Shown piece after piece: positions 11,875 to 22,870 of a DNA stretch of 64,000 nucleotides. The DNA lies in NCBI GenBank assembly GCA_000827205.1, contig KN832555.1:1290893-1354892 (forward strand), written 5' to 3'. Both the position numbers and the translations under genes were made by a program. The notes under the pieces are model-generated. The model made no database searches, was not told the origin of the DNA, and worked only from the letters and a program-made list of their open reading frames with translations. The stretch comes from Plicaturopsis crispa FD-325 SS-3. Lineage: Eukaryota; Basidiomycota; Agaricomycetes; Amylocorticiales; Amylocorticiaceae. The stretch's first letter is position 1. Each line of letters starts with the position of its first letter.

Positions 11875-11907
11875 GCGAGGGACCTCTATAGGAGTTGCCG
11901 GGGGCCT
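11875..11907 (-). repeat. Right terminal inverted repeat of MITE
   Basis: This 33 bp repeat is the exact reverse complement of 11550-11582 and is followed by CTCCTGGA, the right copy of the target-site duplication. Confidence 0.9.
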
Positions 11908-13649
11908 CTCCTGGATCTAAGTATTTCTTTGTGGCTTAGTCGATGACAGTCTCGCCCGTCGCATCGTCATTAGCTTCCGCGCCTGTGCACTGATTCATGC
12001 TTATAGGTCACAACGTTACAGTCCCTTGCCGATATGTATTTCTCAGCGTACTTACTGCAAGCGTGTTTGGGCGCCTCTTGACACTGATGGTGAAAAGCTT
12101 TCTTCATCGCTAGTTGAAACACGGTATCACTCCATTCTAATTGAAGGCATTATTCATCAGGTACTATGCAGCGATCTCTGCCGCCGGTTACGGTCCGATT
12201 CAGGTCGACAAAACTCATCCTCAGGGCTTCCCTTAACCGCAGAAAGAATGATTGCAAATAGTCGTTCAGGCAGCTTGTCGACACATTGAGCTACGCGGAA
12301 CATGCTCGTCCAGCTTCTCTTCTTCTCCGAGGGTCTGTCCATCTTGCTCGACCCTCTACACCGTGCTAGGGTGGACCTGAGCATAGTGCGAGAAATCCGG
12401 GGATGGGTCAAACAAGGGCTTAGCGCCAGCGTGGACGATTAGTAAGTAAGTTTCGCGTCCACTCAAACATTTGCTGTGTTAAGCAACGTCGAATGGTCCT
12501 AGTTTTGAAGCACACTTTTCGAAGACACCCCGAGACCGGCGGGTTGAGTCATTCGCTTAGTAGTTGTGCTGAGCACCTATGCCAGTGTAAGAGTCACGGT
12601 GAGTTGGATTCTACGGCGGGCTGTACAAAATGACATCTTGTTGATATGCATAGATGCAGGAGTGCAGCTGTGGGTCCACATGTGTATTCCCAATAGTATG
12701 CAAAACGCCACAGCATGTAGAAACTGTGCACGGTGTCACTAGGCTGACCGCAAGAATGCACGGAAGAGAAATTCCGGTCCAGATAGCAGTGTCAATTTTT
12801 GATAATTGTGGCGCACCAAGTGCATCCTGTGGGCGCGTAGTGAGGCATAGGCGCTCGTTCGGCACAGCGTCAATGATAGGGCCGATTCCGACTCGGGTGA
12901 GAAACTTCACCGTACGTATGTGTCGTCGTCGTTGCACTTTCAGAGGTCCCCACGATGCCACTGTCGCGCAGCAAAATTCGAGATGATATCAAGCAAATAT
13001 CAAGTGAGCACTGCGGCATGATACTCGTCTAGTACTTATGTTACAGCGCCCTATATTTCTTGCCTTCCCGATAACCACCCTGTTCAAACAACACCGTACA
13101 ACTCCCCCATTGATTATTCTATTCCTCGATTACTTCGCAGAATATTCCCCGTTTATTTGTTTATACTTTCCGAGTACTGTACTTAGTCCGCATCTTAGCC
13201 CGTCTGTTGGCTTGCGCGTAACCGAAATCATCATCAACTGCGGCATGATAAATGCAACAGCGTTTCCAGAACTAGATCCGTCTAGATTGCGTTCCGTGAC
13301 AGCGCAGAAGAGAGGAACCACGAAGGTTTCCTTTTACGGACTTATCGGGGCATAATATCGCGGAGTCTGTACTGTGGGAAAGCGGGAAACGACGCCAGCC
13401 GTCGGTCTCGTACGAAAAACACTCGGTACAGTTTCCTGCGATATCCGTCTTGGTCTTGTCCTAGTTTCGTCCAGCGCGCAGTGCGCATTTCGGAGGAGAC
13501 TACAGCTTATGCTGCGCCGTAGGCCTTGTGCCTATACGTCCGTGGAAATGTCAGTAGTCTTCTTGCTCTCGCTCGATTTATACGCGTCAACTTGACACTC
13601 GACAGACCACGGTGATTCGGGCTTTGCATAGACGTCAGTCTGGCTGTCC

Positions 13650-16034
13650 ATGCTCAGGAGTGTTGGCCCTCTTCATCGGCACCACCTCCAACACGCCGCA
13701 ATCATCAGATATATCCACAAATCGGTCCCAAAATCTCTTCAATTACCACGTCCTCTTGCCCCTCCAAAATGGCTCGAGTTGATGCCCGTCGCCACCACAT
13801 TTTTCCGAAATACGCTCAATATATCCCCAGATCACCTTCTACGCGCTGTAAGACGCCTACCAAATGTGACGAAGTACCTCCTCGATCCGGACAACGCACG
13901 AACGCTCGCCGAAAGCATGGCACGTTCTGCTCAGCCCGACATCGCACTCCGAGTGCTTTCCTTGGCCCATCTACTAGGGACGGAGATGAAGCAGAGTGTA
14001 TACGAATGCGTAGCTCATCAGCTTGCAGAAGAGGGTCACTGGCGATTCATTTCTCCCCTCGTCTCCATGGGCAAGGAGCACACGGGGAAGACAACCGCTC
14101 GCCTACTCAATTGGCTTGCTCGCGCATATGTGGAGCTGCAGGACTACGTGCAACTACAGGATATCCTTCCAGCATTCCGCGAGGCGGGGATCTGGCCTAC
14201 GCGAAGGACTTTTCATACGGTCGTTTCTGGACATCTTCGAAACGGAGACATTCCCCGTGCCCAAAAATGTCTCCGAAACATGAAAAAGGCGGGGTATCCT
14301 ATACAGGAATTGACACATGCACGCGTTGTGTCTGCGTATCGGAAGTTGGGTCCAGATGCCGAAGTCAAAGCTCAGGCTTACAAGGCTCTGCGCGTCGCCG
14401 ACAGTGCATCCGCCACTGTGATACAGAACAGCTTGATGAAGCTTCATATCGACTCGGGCGATTCAGCTGGCGTCTTCCGCACTCTTTCCATGTTCAATCA
14501 CCATACGCTTCCCCAAAAACCTCCTTCGGAACCTGGGCAGTCTATCACCCCACGCGACGGAGGGAGCTCTCTTTCAAACGGCGCAGGGGACGAACTCCTT
14601 GTTGGCCCGTCTCGAAGCGACGTATATCCGGATGCAGCGACATTCACAATGCTCCTCGACTACATGACGAAGCAATACGACTACGCCCGTGGTTTGCGTG
14701 TGTACGAGAACATGGTGGCGGCAAAAGTTCCGCCTGACGCTGGGACTGTGGCCTCGCTTGTACGCCTCCACTTCATGGCCAACGACGCGACGACCGCTGT
14801 CCGCCTAGCGGCAACAGTCTGCCATAATGCCAATGGACCCAACAAATTATTTAAGCGCCTAGAATTGACAGCGGGGGATATGGATCGTTATACTGTGCTG
14901 CGAGATGTGAAGCCCACAGTCCACGTCTTTAATGCACTGATGCGAGGCTTACTGGTGACACACGGGCTCAAAAGTGCACGGCTTGTCCTCCTCCTCATGC
15001 ACTCGCAAGGCATAGCCCCTAATGCCACCACTATCGAAATTATCCTTTCGCATATGGACAGAAAGGAGCACGCCCCGCCCGATGCCATCATCTCCTTTCT
15101 CCTGAAATTGTCCTCGGACAAGATTCTCCCTACACTTCGGCACCTCCACGTCATCCTACGCTCCTTAACAGAACGCGAGGACTTTTCCATCCATGGCTCA
15201 GGCTGGCGGACGACGGCCAAATCCGGAGCGCGCCGGGAAGAGGATCCGAGTCGATGGGGCTACGCGTCTCTCGCCGTCGACCCTTCAGATCCTTCCGCCG
15301 GCATCCCCATCGACCCAGAGCACCGCCACCACATGCGGCCCATTCTCGACTCGCTCCTCGCGCGCAACATCCGCAACGACCGCGCGACGCTCGCGCTGCG
15401 CATGAAGCACGACGCGGTGACGAAGCGCAACACCCGCGCCGCGCGGGACGTCTTCGAGCACATGCTCTCGCGCGGGCTGCACCCGTCGCTGCACCACTAC
15501 GCCGCGCTCATGGAGGGGCAGGCTCTGCTTGGGGACATCGAGGCCGCGGAGGCGACGATGGCTGCCGCTGCGCGCGCGGGCTTCCCCCCGAACGTCGTAC
15601 TTTACACGATCCTCATCGTCGGGCACGTGCACCGACGCGAGCCCGAGGCCGCGATGCGGCGGTTCCAGCGCATGGTCTCCGCCGGTATCGCGCCGGACGT
15701 GCCCGCCATCGACGCCGTCGCGAGCGCGTACTACGTCGCCGGGTCGCCGCGGATGGCGAGGCGCGTGCTGCTGAGCCTGTGGCCGCTCGTGCGCCCGGTG
15801 ACGCCGGACATGAAGGGCAAATCGCTAAAGGAGCTTGCGCGCGAGCTGCGAATGCTGCACAACGAGCGGGGCAGGCAGAGGGAGCTGACGGATAGGCAGC
15901 GGAATAAGCTGTTTGAGCTGTTGAAGGAGCTGGCTTATGTATGGGGTGCATCGCAGGGGGGCGAGCTTGCGCGGACAAGTACATTAGATGGTTGGGAGAC
16001 GCCCGCGGATGGTGATGATGACAAGTCGACGTAG
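13650..16034 (+). CDS. Pentatricopeptide-repeat protein, probably mitochondrial
   Basis: A single exon encodes 794 aa, unusual here because nearly every neighbour has introns. The N-terminus (MLRSVGPLHRHHLQHAAI) is basic, with Arg, His and Ser and no acidic residues, as in a mitochondrial presequence. Repeats of the PPR type follow, for example RTFHTVVSGHLRNGDIPRA, PTVHVFNALMRGLL, HHYAALMEGQALLGDIEAAE and NVVLYTILIVGHVHRREPEA, each about 35 residues with a helix-turn-helix pattern. PPR proteins bind organellar RNA and act in its processing, stability or translation. The specific RNA target cannot be read from sequence. The segment at about 15290-15890 is far more GC-rich than the first half although the frame stays open; this may be a codon-use shift or gene conversion. 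Confidence 0.88.
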   Translation: MLRSVGPLHRHHLQHAAIIRYIHKSVPKSLQLPRPLAPPKWLELMPVATTFFRNTLNISPDHLLRAVRRLPNVTKYLLDPDNARTLAESMARSAQPDIALRVLSLAHLLGTEMKQSVYECVAHQLAEEGHWRFISPLVSMGKEHTGKTTARLLNWLARAYVELQDYVQLQDILPAFREAGIWPTRRTFHTVVSGHLRNGDIPRAQKCLRNMKKAGYPIQELTHARVVSAYRKLGPDAEVKAQAYKALRVADSASATVIQNSLMKLHIDSGDSAGVFRTLSMFNHHTLPQKPPSEPGQSITPRDGGSSLSNGAGDELLVGPSRSDVYPDAATFTMLLDYMTKQYDYARGLRVYENMVAAKVPPDAGTVASLVRLHFMANDATTAVRLAATVCHNANGPNKLFKRLELTAGDMDRYTVLRDVKPTVHVFNALMRGLLVTHGLKSARLVLLLMHSQGIAPNATTIEIILSHMDRKEHAPPDAIISFLLKLSSDKILPTLRHLHVILRSLTEREDFSIHGSGWRTTAKSGARREEDPSRWGYASLAVDPSDPSAGIPIDPEHRHHMRPILDSLLARNIRNDRATLALRMKHDAVTKRNTRAARDVFEHMLSRGLHPSLHHYAALMEGQALLGDIEAAEATMAAAARAGFPPNVVLYTILIVGHVHRREPEAAMRRFQRMVSAGIAPDVPAIDAVASAYYVAGSPRMARRVLLSLWPLVRPVTPDMKGKSLKELARELRMLHNERGRQRELTDRQRNKLFELLKELAYVWGASQGGELARTSTLDGWETPADGDDDKST

Positions 16035-16261
16035 ACACCACTATAATTTTAATTGTTCAAATTTTCAAATGGAATAGCATGAACGGTGGCTGGATTGTAG
16101 CAACTTCAAGGCATCAGGCATATCATACATAGGCGTGTAATTTATTCAGACAAGTACCATGAACTGCTAGCTATGCGAAATTGATTGGAGGGAGAACGCG
16201 AACGTGCATGCACAAAGTTAACATATAATACAACGATCCATTCACCAACGCTCCCATGCCC

Positions 16262-17992
16262 TCAAGACTGGGAGAACTTGGCATCCAGCATCCGCAGCGC
16301 GTCCTTCACCCCATCCGCATGCGCCTCCCTTAGCCGCCGCTGCCGCTGCCCGCACTGCATCAGCACATCGTGCGGCACGAGCGTCGGTGGCGGGGACGCC
16401 GCGTGCTGCCGGCGGTACTGCGCATGCGGGTCCGTCAGCAGCACCGGCGCCGGCGACCCGCCACGCTCAGGCGACCCCACACCACGCTCGGGGGTGCACG
16501 CACCGGGCGCAGGCGAGAGCACGACTCGTGGGCCCGTGCACTTCGAGCGCCGCGCGACGACGTCCGCGAGCAGCGACAGGTCCGCGAAGCCGACGTTCGG
16601 GTGCGCCTTCAGCTGCCGCCACGCCGCGTCCATCGGCATGGTATTCGTGTCCGTGTCCGTGTCCATCCGCGCGGAGTCGGAAGCGCTGGGGGTGGAGTCG
16701 GCAGCGGCGGATTCGCCGATCGCCGTGCAGAAGGCTTTGCCGAAGGAGTCGTCTGCGCAGGCGACGCAATTGGACGGGTCGCCGGAGCAGTTGTTCACTG
16801 AATCGGCGGCGGAGGGGGCGGGCGCGTGGACGGGGAAGAGCGAGGGCTTGCGGTACGCCGCCGACTTGCGGGGGAGGGGAACTGGCGGCTGGTATGCAGG
16901 GAGGTTGTCCAGGATGGACACCGGCGGCGGGGATGGCGCGGAGAGCTCTATCATCTGCAGCGGGGACGGCTTCTGCTCGAAATTCTCCATCTTGAGCGGG
17001 CCGTGAGTGGTGTCGCGCTGCTGTGCCTGGACCTGCTGGATGGCGATCTCGCGGCAGACGCAGGGCGTGCTCTCGGTGCAAAAGCCGCAGCTGATGTACG
17101 CGTCGTTGCCGACGTAGTGGGTGGTGCTTTTGTCGCTCTCGGGGATGTCGAGGATGTTGCTGAGATGCGGGGATATGTGCGAGACGAATGTCTTGGGCGG
17201 GGAGTCGAGGTGGATCGGCGAGTATGGACTGTCGTTTGACGAGGGGGACGATACCATGGAAGGGGGGGACGAGCTGTAGGAAGTAAATGCCTGCGTCTGT
17301 GGATGTGTGAGGGACGAGTCACGCTTGGATCGCTTTCTGGTCGGATTATCCGATAGAGTGGAGGAAACGGATGGAGAGTCGTCTCTCCACCGCTTCTTTC
17401 CTAGATCCTGCGTCTTCTGGCGCTCTCCCTCGAGAGTGGTGACCTTTTCCTTGAGGAGATTATTCTCCGCGCGGAGCTTGTCGTTCTCTTCCTTGAGCCG
17501 CTTGGCAATGTTCTGTAGGGCGACATTGCGCTCTATCTCGCCCTGCTCGTACAGCTGTATGCGAGCCTGCAGATCGGCGAGCTGAGACTGCTTCCTTTCG
17601 CGGAAGGCACGCTGTGCAGCTCTAGAGTTTTGTGCGTAAAATACGGTGGTAAGTAAGATGTCGTCCGCAGCAGATAGCAAAAATGCGCACCTATTTTGCA
17701 CACGACGGCCTTTGCTATCGACTTGGTTCTGAGGACCAGAAAAATCAGGACATTGTAGAAGGGCTGGTGGAGCGGTAGAAGCAAACCTCTGGGTCGTCGT
17801 TGGCCGGGGGAGGAGGGTCTTTTTTAGGTTTTCTGCCAGGCTTGGGCTTGGCGGGAATTACCCATTCCTTGGACGCTGTAGTGAACGGATTTTTGAGCGG
17901 AAAGTCTTGTAATTGAGCAGCGTGAAGCCGTTACCTGTTGCCCATAGTGTCGAGGAGGAGGAAACTGCTGGTTCAGCGGCTGGTTGGGCCAT
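16262..17992 (-). CDS. hapX: HapX-like bZIP iron regulator (apparent one-base frame discrepancy in exon 2)
   Basis: Exons: 17992-17935, 17876-17787, 17728-17691 and 17621-16262. Exon 2 carries the CCAAT-complex-binding motif SKEWVIPAKPKPGRKPKK typical of HapX. Exons 3-4 give the bZIP basic region VQNRAAQRAFRERKQSQLAD and a leucine zipper. A Cys-rich motif, CGFCTESTPCVC, marks the iron-sensing region of HapX factors, and further Cys clusters follow. HapX represses iron-consuming genes under iron starvation together with the CCAAT-binding complex. Odd point: the sequence has seven A (T7 at 17820-17826) where the conserved frame across PGRKPKK into the basic region needs six. Read literally this is a frameshift between two conserved segments. 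Sequencing or assembly error is the plainest cause. A GATA-type site lies upstream. Confidence 0.8.
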
Positions 17993-19414
17993 CTGGGCTA
18001 CTCAAAGAGAGACGATACAGAGCAAGAGTAGTCTTGGCCCTGTGGAGAGGGAGAGATGTGAGAGAGAAACTGTGGGATGAGTACTTTATTTGAGTTGAGA
18101 CCGGGCAGAGGGAACGGTGGTCAGAGTCAACCCAGGATTTGATGGGGCCCGTTGTCTGATAAGATCATATAAACAGAATCCTCCTTCCCGACTTTCGGGC
18201 ATTTTCGGCTTTGCGTCCTCGCCTGAGTCGCCTCCTCCTCCTGCTCGCCTTTTTCTCGTAATAATCGTACCACTCGCTCCATAGACAGTCAAGGATATAT
18301 ACGCTCATGTTGTGTAGCACGGATTTTTGGTAGACATGGGCATTGAAAAATATGTATCATATCGCGCTCACACGGACTCGCTCGTGTGTGCAAAGTGAGA
18401 AAAATCTCGCTCCCGAACTATGGTTGACCACGCTTGACCTTATGCCTTGCGAAACACGTCGTGGGCACAGGCGACCCGTTAAAGTGCTCTGCGATAGCCT
18501 GAGATTGCATGTAGTTTATCAGAGATCGCTCAATAAAGATAAGATGCATCGCACTCACTGGTCCCCATCATTCGCACCTGTTCGCACCCACATATCACCA
18601 CAAGTCGGTCCGAGTTCAAGACACTGAATTCGTACATCTGGAGGAACAGAATGCCGGGGCGTTAAAGCATTTTAAGCGCATCAGAGCGGGAAACAAGAAG
18701 TACCGCACCACAAATGTTTTTAGAGTCGCAGTCTATGGCCCCGGCTAAGGCACATGAGACGAAGGCCACTACCCGGTCCTCGAGTGCGTATGAATATAAA
18801 CAACCGCGGTGGAGTCGGGTTTCATGCACCTCCAGTCTACCCCTGCATTCTGCACCTTCGATTCGTTCTTCATCTCTCTGTCATCCATGAGTGAAACCGC
18901 GACGACGTCGCGCGCACGATTGTTCGAGGGCCCCGGGTTTAGAGGAATAGCGCCATGATTCGCTCATCCGTGCCAAAGCTCATCCGAGCTCAAAACGTTC
19001 AGCACCCGGAGTGGGATGTGACGACACTCATCGTATCTGAGGCATTCTGTGAGGACGGTGTGCCCTGTTTGGCACAATCCCCTCACACTGGCATGAAACA
19101 TTCTCAGTAGGAACAATTTTGCCGTAGCACTCACCTGGAGCGCATGGCCCGGTCTACAATAAGCCATTCGTCCATTAATCTGTCGTTTCGTGAGTAGAAA
19201 GCAGGGGCGTGGTTTCCACGGCGGCCAAATAAGGTTGGCGCATCCCTTCGGCGCGAACCTATGTCCTATTCGTCAGTTTTAGCGCTTCGCATAGATCATG
19301 CCTATCGTTCGGTCCCGCAGGTGCAGATGCAGGAGGGAAGCCAGTTCCCGCGTCAAAATTGAACGACGAAATGGTGAGTGATATTCAAGCACAACAAGAT
19401 GAGGAAAAACACAG
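17993..19414. other. Intergenic, 1.4 kb
   Basis: The first few hundred bases are the promoter side of the HapX-like gene (GATA-like site and a CATATAAAC element at about 18166-18174). The rest lies before the eIF3b stop. Short open frames occur, such as one from an ATG at 18957, but none shows recognisable motifs or splice structure. I see no RNA gene or repeat. Confidence 0.45.
18154..18162 (+). promoter_or_regulatory. GATA-type iron-regulatory (SRE-like) site upstream of hapX-like gene
   Basis: GTCTGATAA differs at one position from ATCWGATAA, the site bound by fungal iron-responsive GATA repressors (SreA, Cir1, Urbs1). It sits about 160 bp upstream of the HapX-like ATG at 17992. In Aspergillus hapX is repressed by SreA when iron is plentiful, so the same circuit may operate here. 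This is inference from one near-match. Confidence 0.35.
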
Positions 19415-22120
19415 TTACTCGACGACGACCTCCTCGATCTGCTCGATGACCTCGTCTATCCACACCTCTATCTCCTCCTTCTCCTCCTCCTCCACATGCG
19501 CGACGGCCGCCGCCTTCTTGTTCTTGACCGGCCTTTCCTCGGCGATTTCCGCCTTGCACTGCGCGCGCCAGGCGTTCCACTCGTCCACAAGGCGTTTGCG
19601 CAGGTTCGTGAGCTCCTGGTCGACAAAGGTGTCCTGCGCGGCGTCGTCCTCCTCGAACGCACGGCTGTAGTCGCGCAAGTTCTTGCGGATAAGGCGCTGC
19701 TGGTCCTTCGTCAGGAGCGTGCGCGGCCGCGGGCGCCAGATGAACTGCTTGAATCGATCGAGTATGTGTTTCTCGAGCTCCTGCCCGCGGAAGTCCCATA
19801 TCGCGTAGCCGTTCTCAAGCTGCAACGCGTGCGGGTGAGACGGGGGTGCTACGTAAGAGGTAGCCGGGCACGCAACGCAAAGCTTACCGTGTGTCGCCAG
19901 GCACTGGCTGCGGTAGACAGATAGCGCCCGGACGGGTCCCATTCGACGTCCGTCACGCCGTAGTGGTCCGCGGTGCCCAGCTGCTGGATGCCGCTGCCCC
20001 ACTCCGAGTTTGACGGCTGGCCCTCGCGCCGCCCGGTCTCCTCCGCGTTGAAGTCGAGGTCCCAGAACTCGAGCTCGGACTTGGTGGAGGAGCCCACGGT
20101 GGCGAGCACGACGTGGCGCCCGCGCGGCGACCAGCGGATCGTGTTCGTCGTCCGTCCCGCAAGCGTTTCTGTATAGACGTTCAGTTCCGGGTGAGCATTG
20201 GAACCGACAAGATACACTTACTGAGGAGCTTGAAGTTCTTTCCACGTTCAAGCTGATAGAAGCTGAGGTCAGTTTTGATGGTGACGCCGGGGCCGGGATT
20301 TCCAAGATTGGGATCATTGCTAGACACGATGGCGAATCGCTCCCCTTTGGACTCCCATGCAAAGTCGGTGACCGTGTCTAAACGCAAGACCCGCGTCAGG
20401 GCTGTCTATTAGGCACCCAGAAACACAACGTCGGCGCACCTTTCAGTTCCACGACCTCTACCGGGTAGTCCTTCTCACGAATGCGGAAAATTTCCAGATT
20501 GCAGAAGATCGACTTTTTCGTTTTGGTATGGCGGTCGACTTTGACGCACAGGAAGTCGCCCTGGTTCTGCCAATAGAGCTTGCACTGAATAGCGTCGCGT
20601 CAGCTATCGGTGCCGTCCACATGCACGCAGGGCGTAAACAGATGGGTACCTCGGACACGTTAAAAAGGTTCTTTTGCCGCAGGATATTCCTCCCTGGGAA
20701 GTCGAGTAGCGTCACACGCGCCGGCTGGTTGACCACCTCGGGGGTCCAGTACGCCAGCATATTCTCCCGGGCCTTTTTGGGCTTCCCGCTCGACTCTGCC
20801 TTGGCGTCTTTTTCTGCGTCCTCACGGTCCTTCTCGCCCTGCGGGCACCACTCAAAGTCGACGACACCCTCGATTTTGATGCTCTTCTTTCCTTGCAGAC
20901 CCATGCTCGGCAGCTCGTACACGCTGATCGCCTGCCCCGGTGTGATGCGCGCGACGTACTTGTCGTCCGGACTCCACTTCAGCGCCGGCCATTGCATCTG
21001 CTTCTTGTCCGCAAGGTCCTCGTTCTCGGTGCTCGTGCTGGGGAAGGTGCGGAGGAGGTTGCCGGACTTGATGTCCCATACGGCGATGTTGTTGCCCTCG
21101 TCCTCCGGCGAGAAATATTGGGGTCCCTGCAGTGCGCCTTCGGGGACGACGATGGGCTCGTGTGACCAAGTGACAAGGTACTGCTCGCACGGGGAGAAGT
21201 CGAGCAATCTGATCAGCGGGTGGGCGAAACGCTGCTGGCCAGTCCATGAAGGGCCGCCCCAGAGTTGGACACCCTGCCGGTGTAGAGTCGCGAGATACGT
21301 TCCGAGAGGCGACCAAGAAACGTACAATTCTGTCCATTTCTTCTCGCAGTTAATAGGCTTGTACGCGAATACGCGAATATAGATAACATACTGGTTTCGA
21401 TATCGCGATCTCGCATTGCGCGGGCTTTCCATGCCAGTGGATATCAACATCGTCACCACGGTAAGTCACATATTGGTCACGGCCTTGTGGGTCTGCAAGC
21501 CATGCCCTAAGATGCTCCTGCACACAATATATGAGCATATATAGCAGGTCACAATATTGGCCAACGCACTCTCGGCTTGTACTCCTCGGATTTGGGCTCA
21601 ACGTAGGTCTCATCCAATTCTGCAAAGCGCTCGATGTCGGTAAATCGGTTTACTTTGAATGTGTGTTTGGCGTCGAATGGGTGGCCGTCCATAGCCGCGA
21701 GGGCAAACGTCGCGTCATTGGCTGTGCGGAACTCGATGAACACAAAACTGTTCTCCCGCACACTGTTAAAATAACTGCAAAAAACCTCGCAGAGAGAACG
21801 TGCGCACCCTTTGCTTTTGCCGGTTGCGTCGTCCCAAGGCACGAATATATCGTCCACTTTAATCGGTGAGCCCTTCCGTGAAAATTCCTTCGCGATCTTG
21901 ATCAGCAGTTTCTCGAGTTTGGATTTATCGATGACGGGCACGCCGTCGACGACCAGGGTGTTGTCGAATCCATCGTCAAATTCGACTTGGTATCTGGAGC
22001 CAATAGTTCAGCGCCGCAGCTCTTGTGACGAGCAAAAGAGACAGACTTTGCCTCGATATCGGAGTAGTCGATTTCCTCGTCGATATCGTCGTATGATGGG
22101 ACACCGTTTGTGACGGTCAT
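19415..22120 (-). CDS. PRT1: Eukaryotic translation initiation factor 3 subunit b
   Basis: Nine minus-strand exons join in frame from the ATG at 22120 to the stop at 19415. The order matches eIF3b: acidic N-terminus ([13 protein letters not shown]), an RNA-recognition motif from about residue 35 ([12 protein letters not shown] ... [20 protein letters not shown]), then a WD-like beta-propeller ([67 protein letters not shown]), and a charged helical tail ending in an acidic stretch. eIF3b is a core scaffold subunit of eIF3 and takes part in scanning and 40S recruitment in the cytosol. Gene and frame are complete; no defects are seen. The gene is divergent from the MFS transporter. Confidence 0.95.
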
Positions 22121-22870
22121 TTTTAGCGTTTGGTGGTCGAGGAGGATACGAGTCTGAGATCAAGCAAAGCCGCCGCCGCAAAGTCGGTCGCGCAAAATCT
22201 TGGCGGAGTTTGAAATCAACTTGTCCTCGACTCCTCGGTCCTCGACGTCGAATGGCTTCACAAACGTTGCGAGATTTATTCCACAAAAAAAGCGTTGCAT
22301 ATCTTCGCTGTCTACCGTTTCGCCTGCCTTTGAAGCCGTACCTGCCTGTTCCTGATCTATATGCGTCCGCTGCTCTCTTTTGGCGTCGCATTTTACCTTG
22401 TCCAAGGTACTCTGACCGTCAGGATGCGCGTCAAGAACTTCTTTGATCGAGTCCTCTAAACGACCTCCCTAAACCCCAACGAGCTCACCTGATCACCCTT
22501 GAATCAACACCGCGCGGCATATACAATTTTACTGCAATGGCTACCCGTCGCATCCGTCCTCAAATACCTCAATCTGAGATGGAGGGATCCCGCTTTCAAG
22601 CTTGGTAGACAGCCAAAACGTGTCTCCTGCCAGGCACACCAGCACCAGCACCGAGGTCGCTCAAAATAATTTTATCATGAGACGAGGCCCAACAACCGCC
22701 CGACGATATCTGTACGCAAACGCATGCACGTGCGTGGAAGACCCGGAGGCAGACTGAGAGATAATCATACAGGACTCGAAAATCATATATAGGTTATCGC
22801 CGCCCTGCATCCAATGCTTGCTGTTCTGCCTTAGCGCGCGCAATTCCCCTCTCACTTTCTCGCGAACGCC
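22121..22870. other. Divergent promoter region between eIF3b and MFS transporter genes
   Basis: This 750 bp should hold both promoters. Short open frames exist on both strands but have no recognisable motifs. A TATATAGG-like element lies at about 22784-22792, 80 bp before the transporter ATG. Confidence 0.4.

Larger units (their letters stand above)
11550..11907. mobile_element. MITE with perfect 33 bp terminal inverted repeats and 8 bp target-site duplication
   Basis: The left end (11550-11582, beginning AGGCCCCCGGCAACTCC) is the exact reverse complement of the right end (11875-11907). The flanks carry a perfect direct repeat CTCCTGGA at 11542-11549 and 11908-11915, the expected target-site duplication. 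The element is 358 bp and has no transposase frame, so it is non-autonomous. Inside, a motif close to TTATCCACCTTGCGAGGG occurs three times in direct orientation (about 11641, 11778 and 11864, the last running into the right end), like subterminal transposase-binding repeats. An 8 bp duplication fits hAT or P superfamilies; the end sequence is not a typical hAT end, so the superfamily is open. Perfect ends and duplication suggest a recent insertion. Confidence 0.88.
10708..13649. other. Gene-poor 2.9 kb region with a MITE
   Basis: No reading frame here has family motifs or a coherent splice structure; the open frames are short and overlap on both strands. It holds the promoter side of the adenylate-forming enzyme gene, the inverted-repeat element at 11550-11907, and a 14 bp direct repeat (ACTGCGGCATGATA at 13010-13023 and 13237-13250). 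The part at about 12000-12450 contains broken open frames that could be a decayed gene, but I could not assign them to anything. Confidence 0.55.

Noticed and set aside
13010-13250. 14 bp direct repeat ACTGCGGCATGATA
   Set aside because: The copies are 227 bp apart with no shared flanks or duplicated target, so it cannot be told from chance or an old duplication.
15254-15895. Long open frames in other frames within the GC-rich half of the PPR gene
   Set aside because: GC-rich DNA has few stops; these frames are Arg/Ala/Pro-rich shadows without family motifs.
16185-17006. 273-residue plus-strand frame opposite the HapX-like gene
   Set aside because: It is a shadow of the bZIP gene on the other strand; the minus-strand reading holds the bZIP and Cys motifs.
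18343-19167. Small open frames between the HapX-like and eIF3b genes
   Set aside because: They have no motif, no splice structure and overlap on both strands.
20528-21382. 284-residue plus-strand frame opposite eIF3b
   Set aside because: It lies across eIF3b exons and intron sites, and has no family motif.
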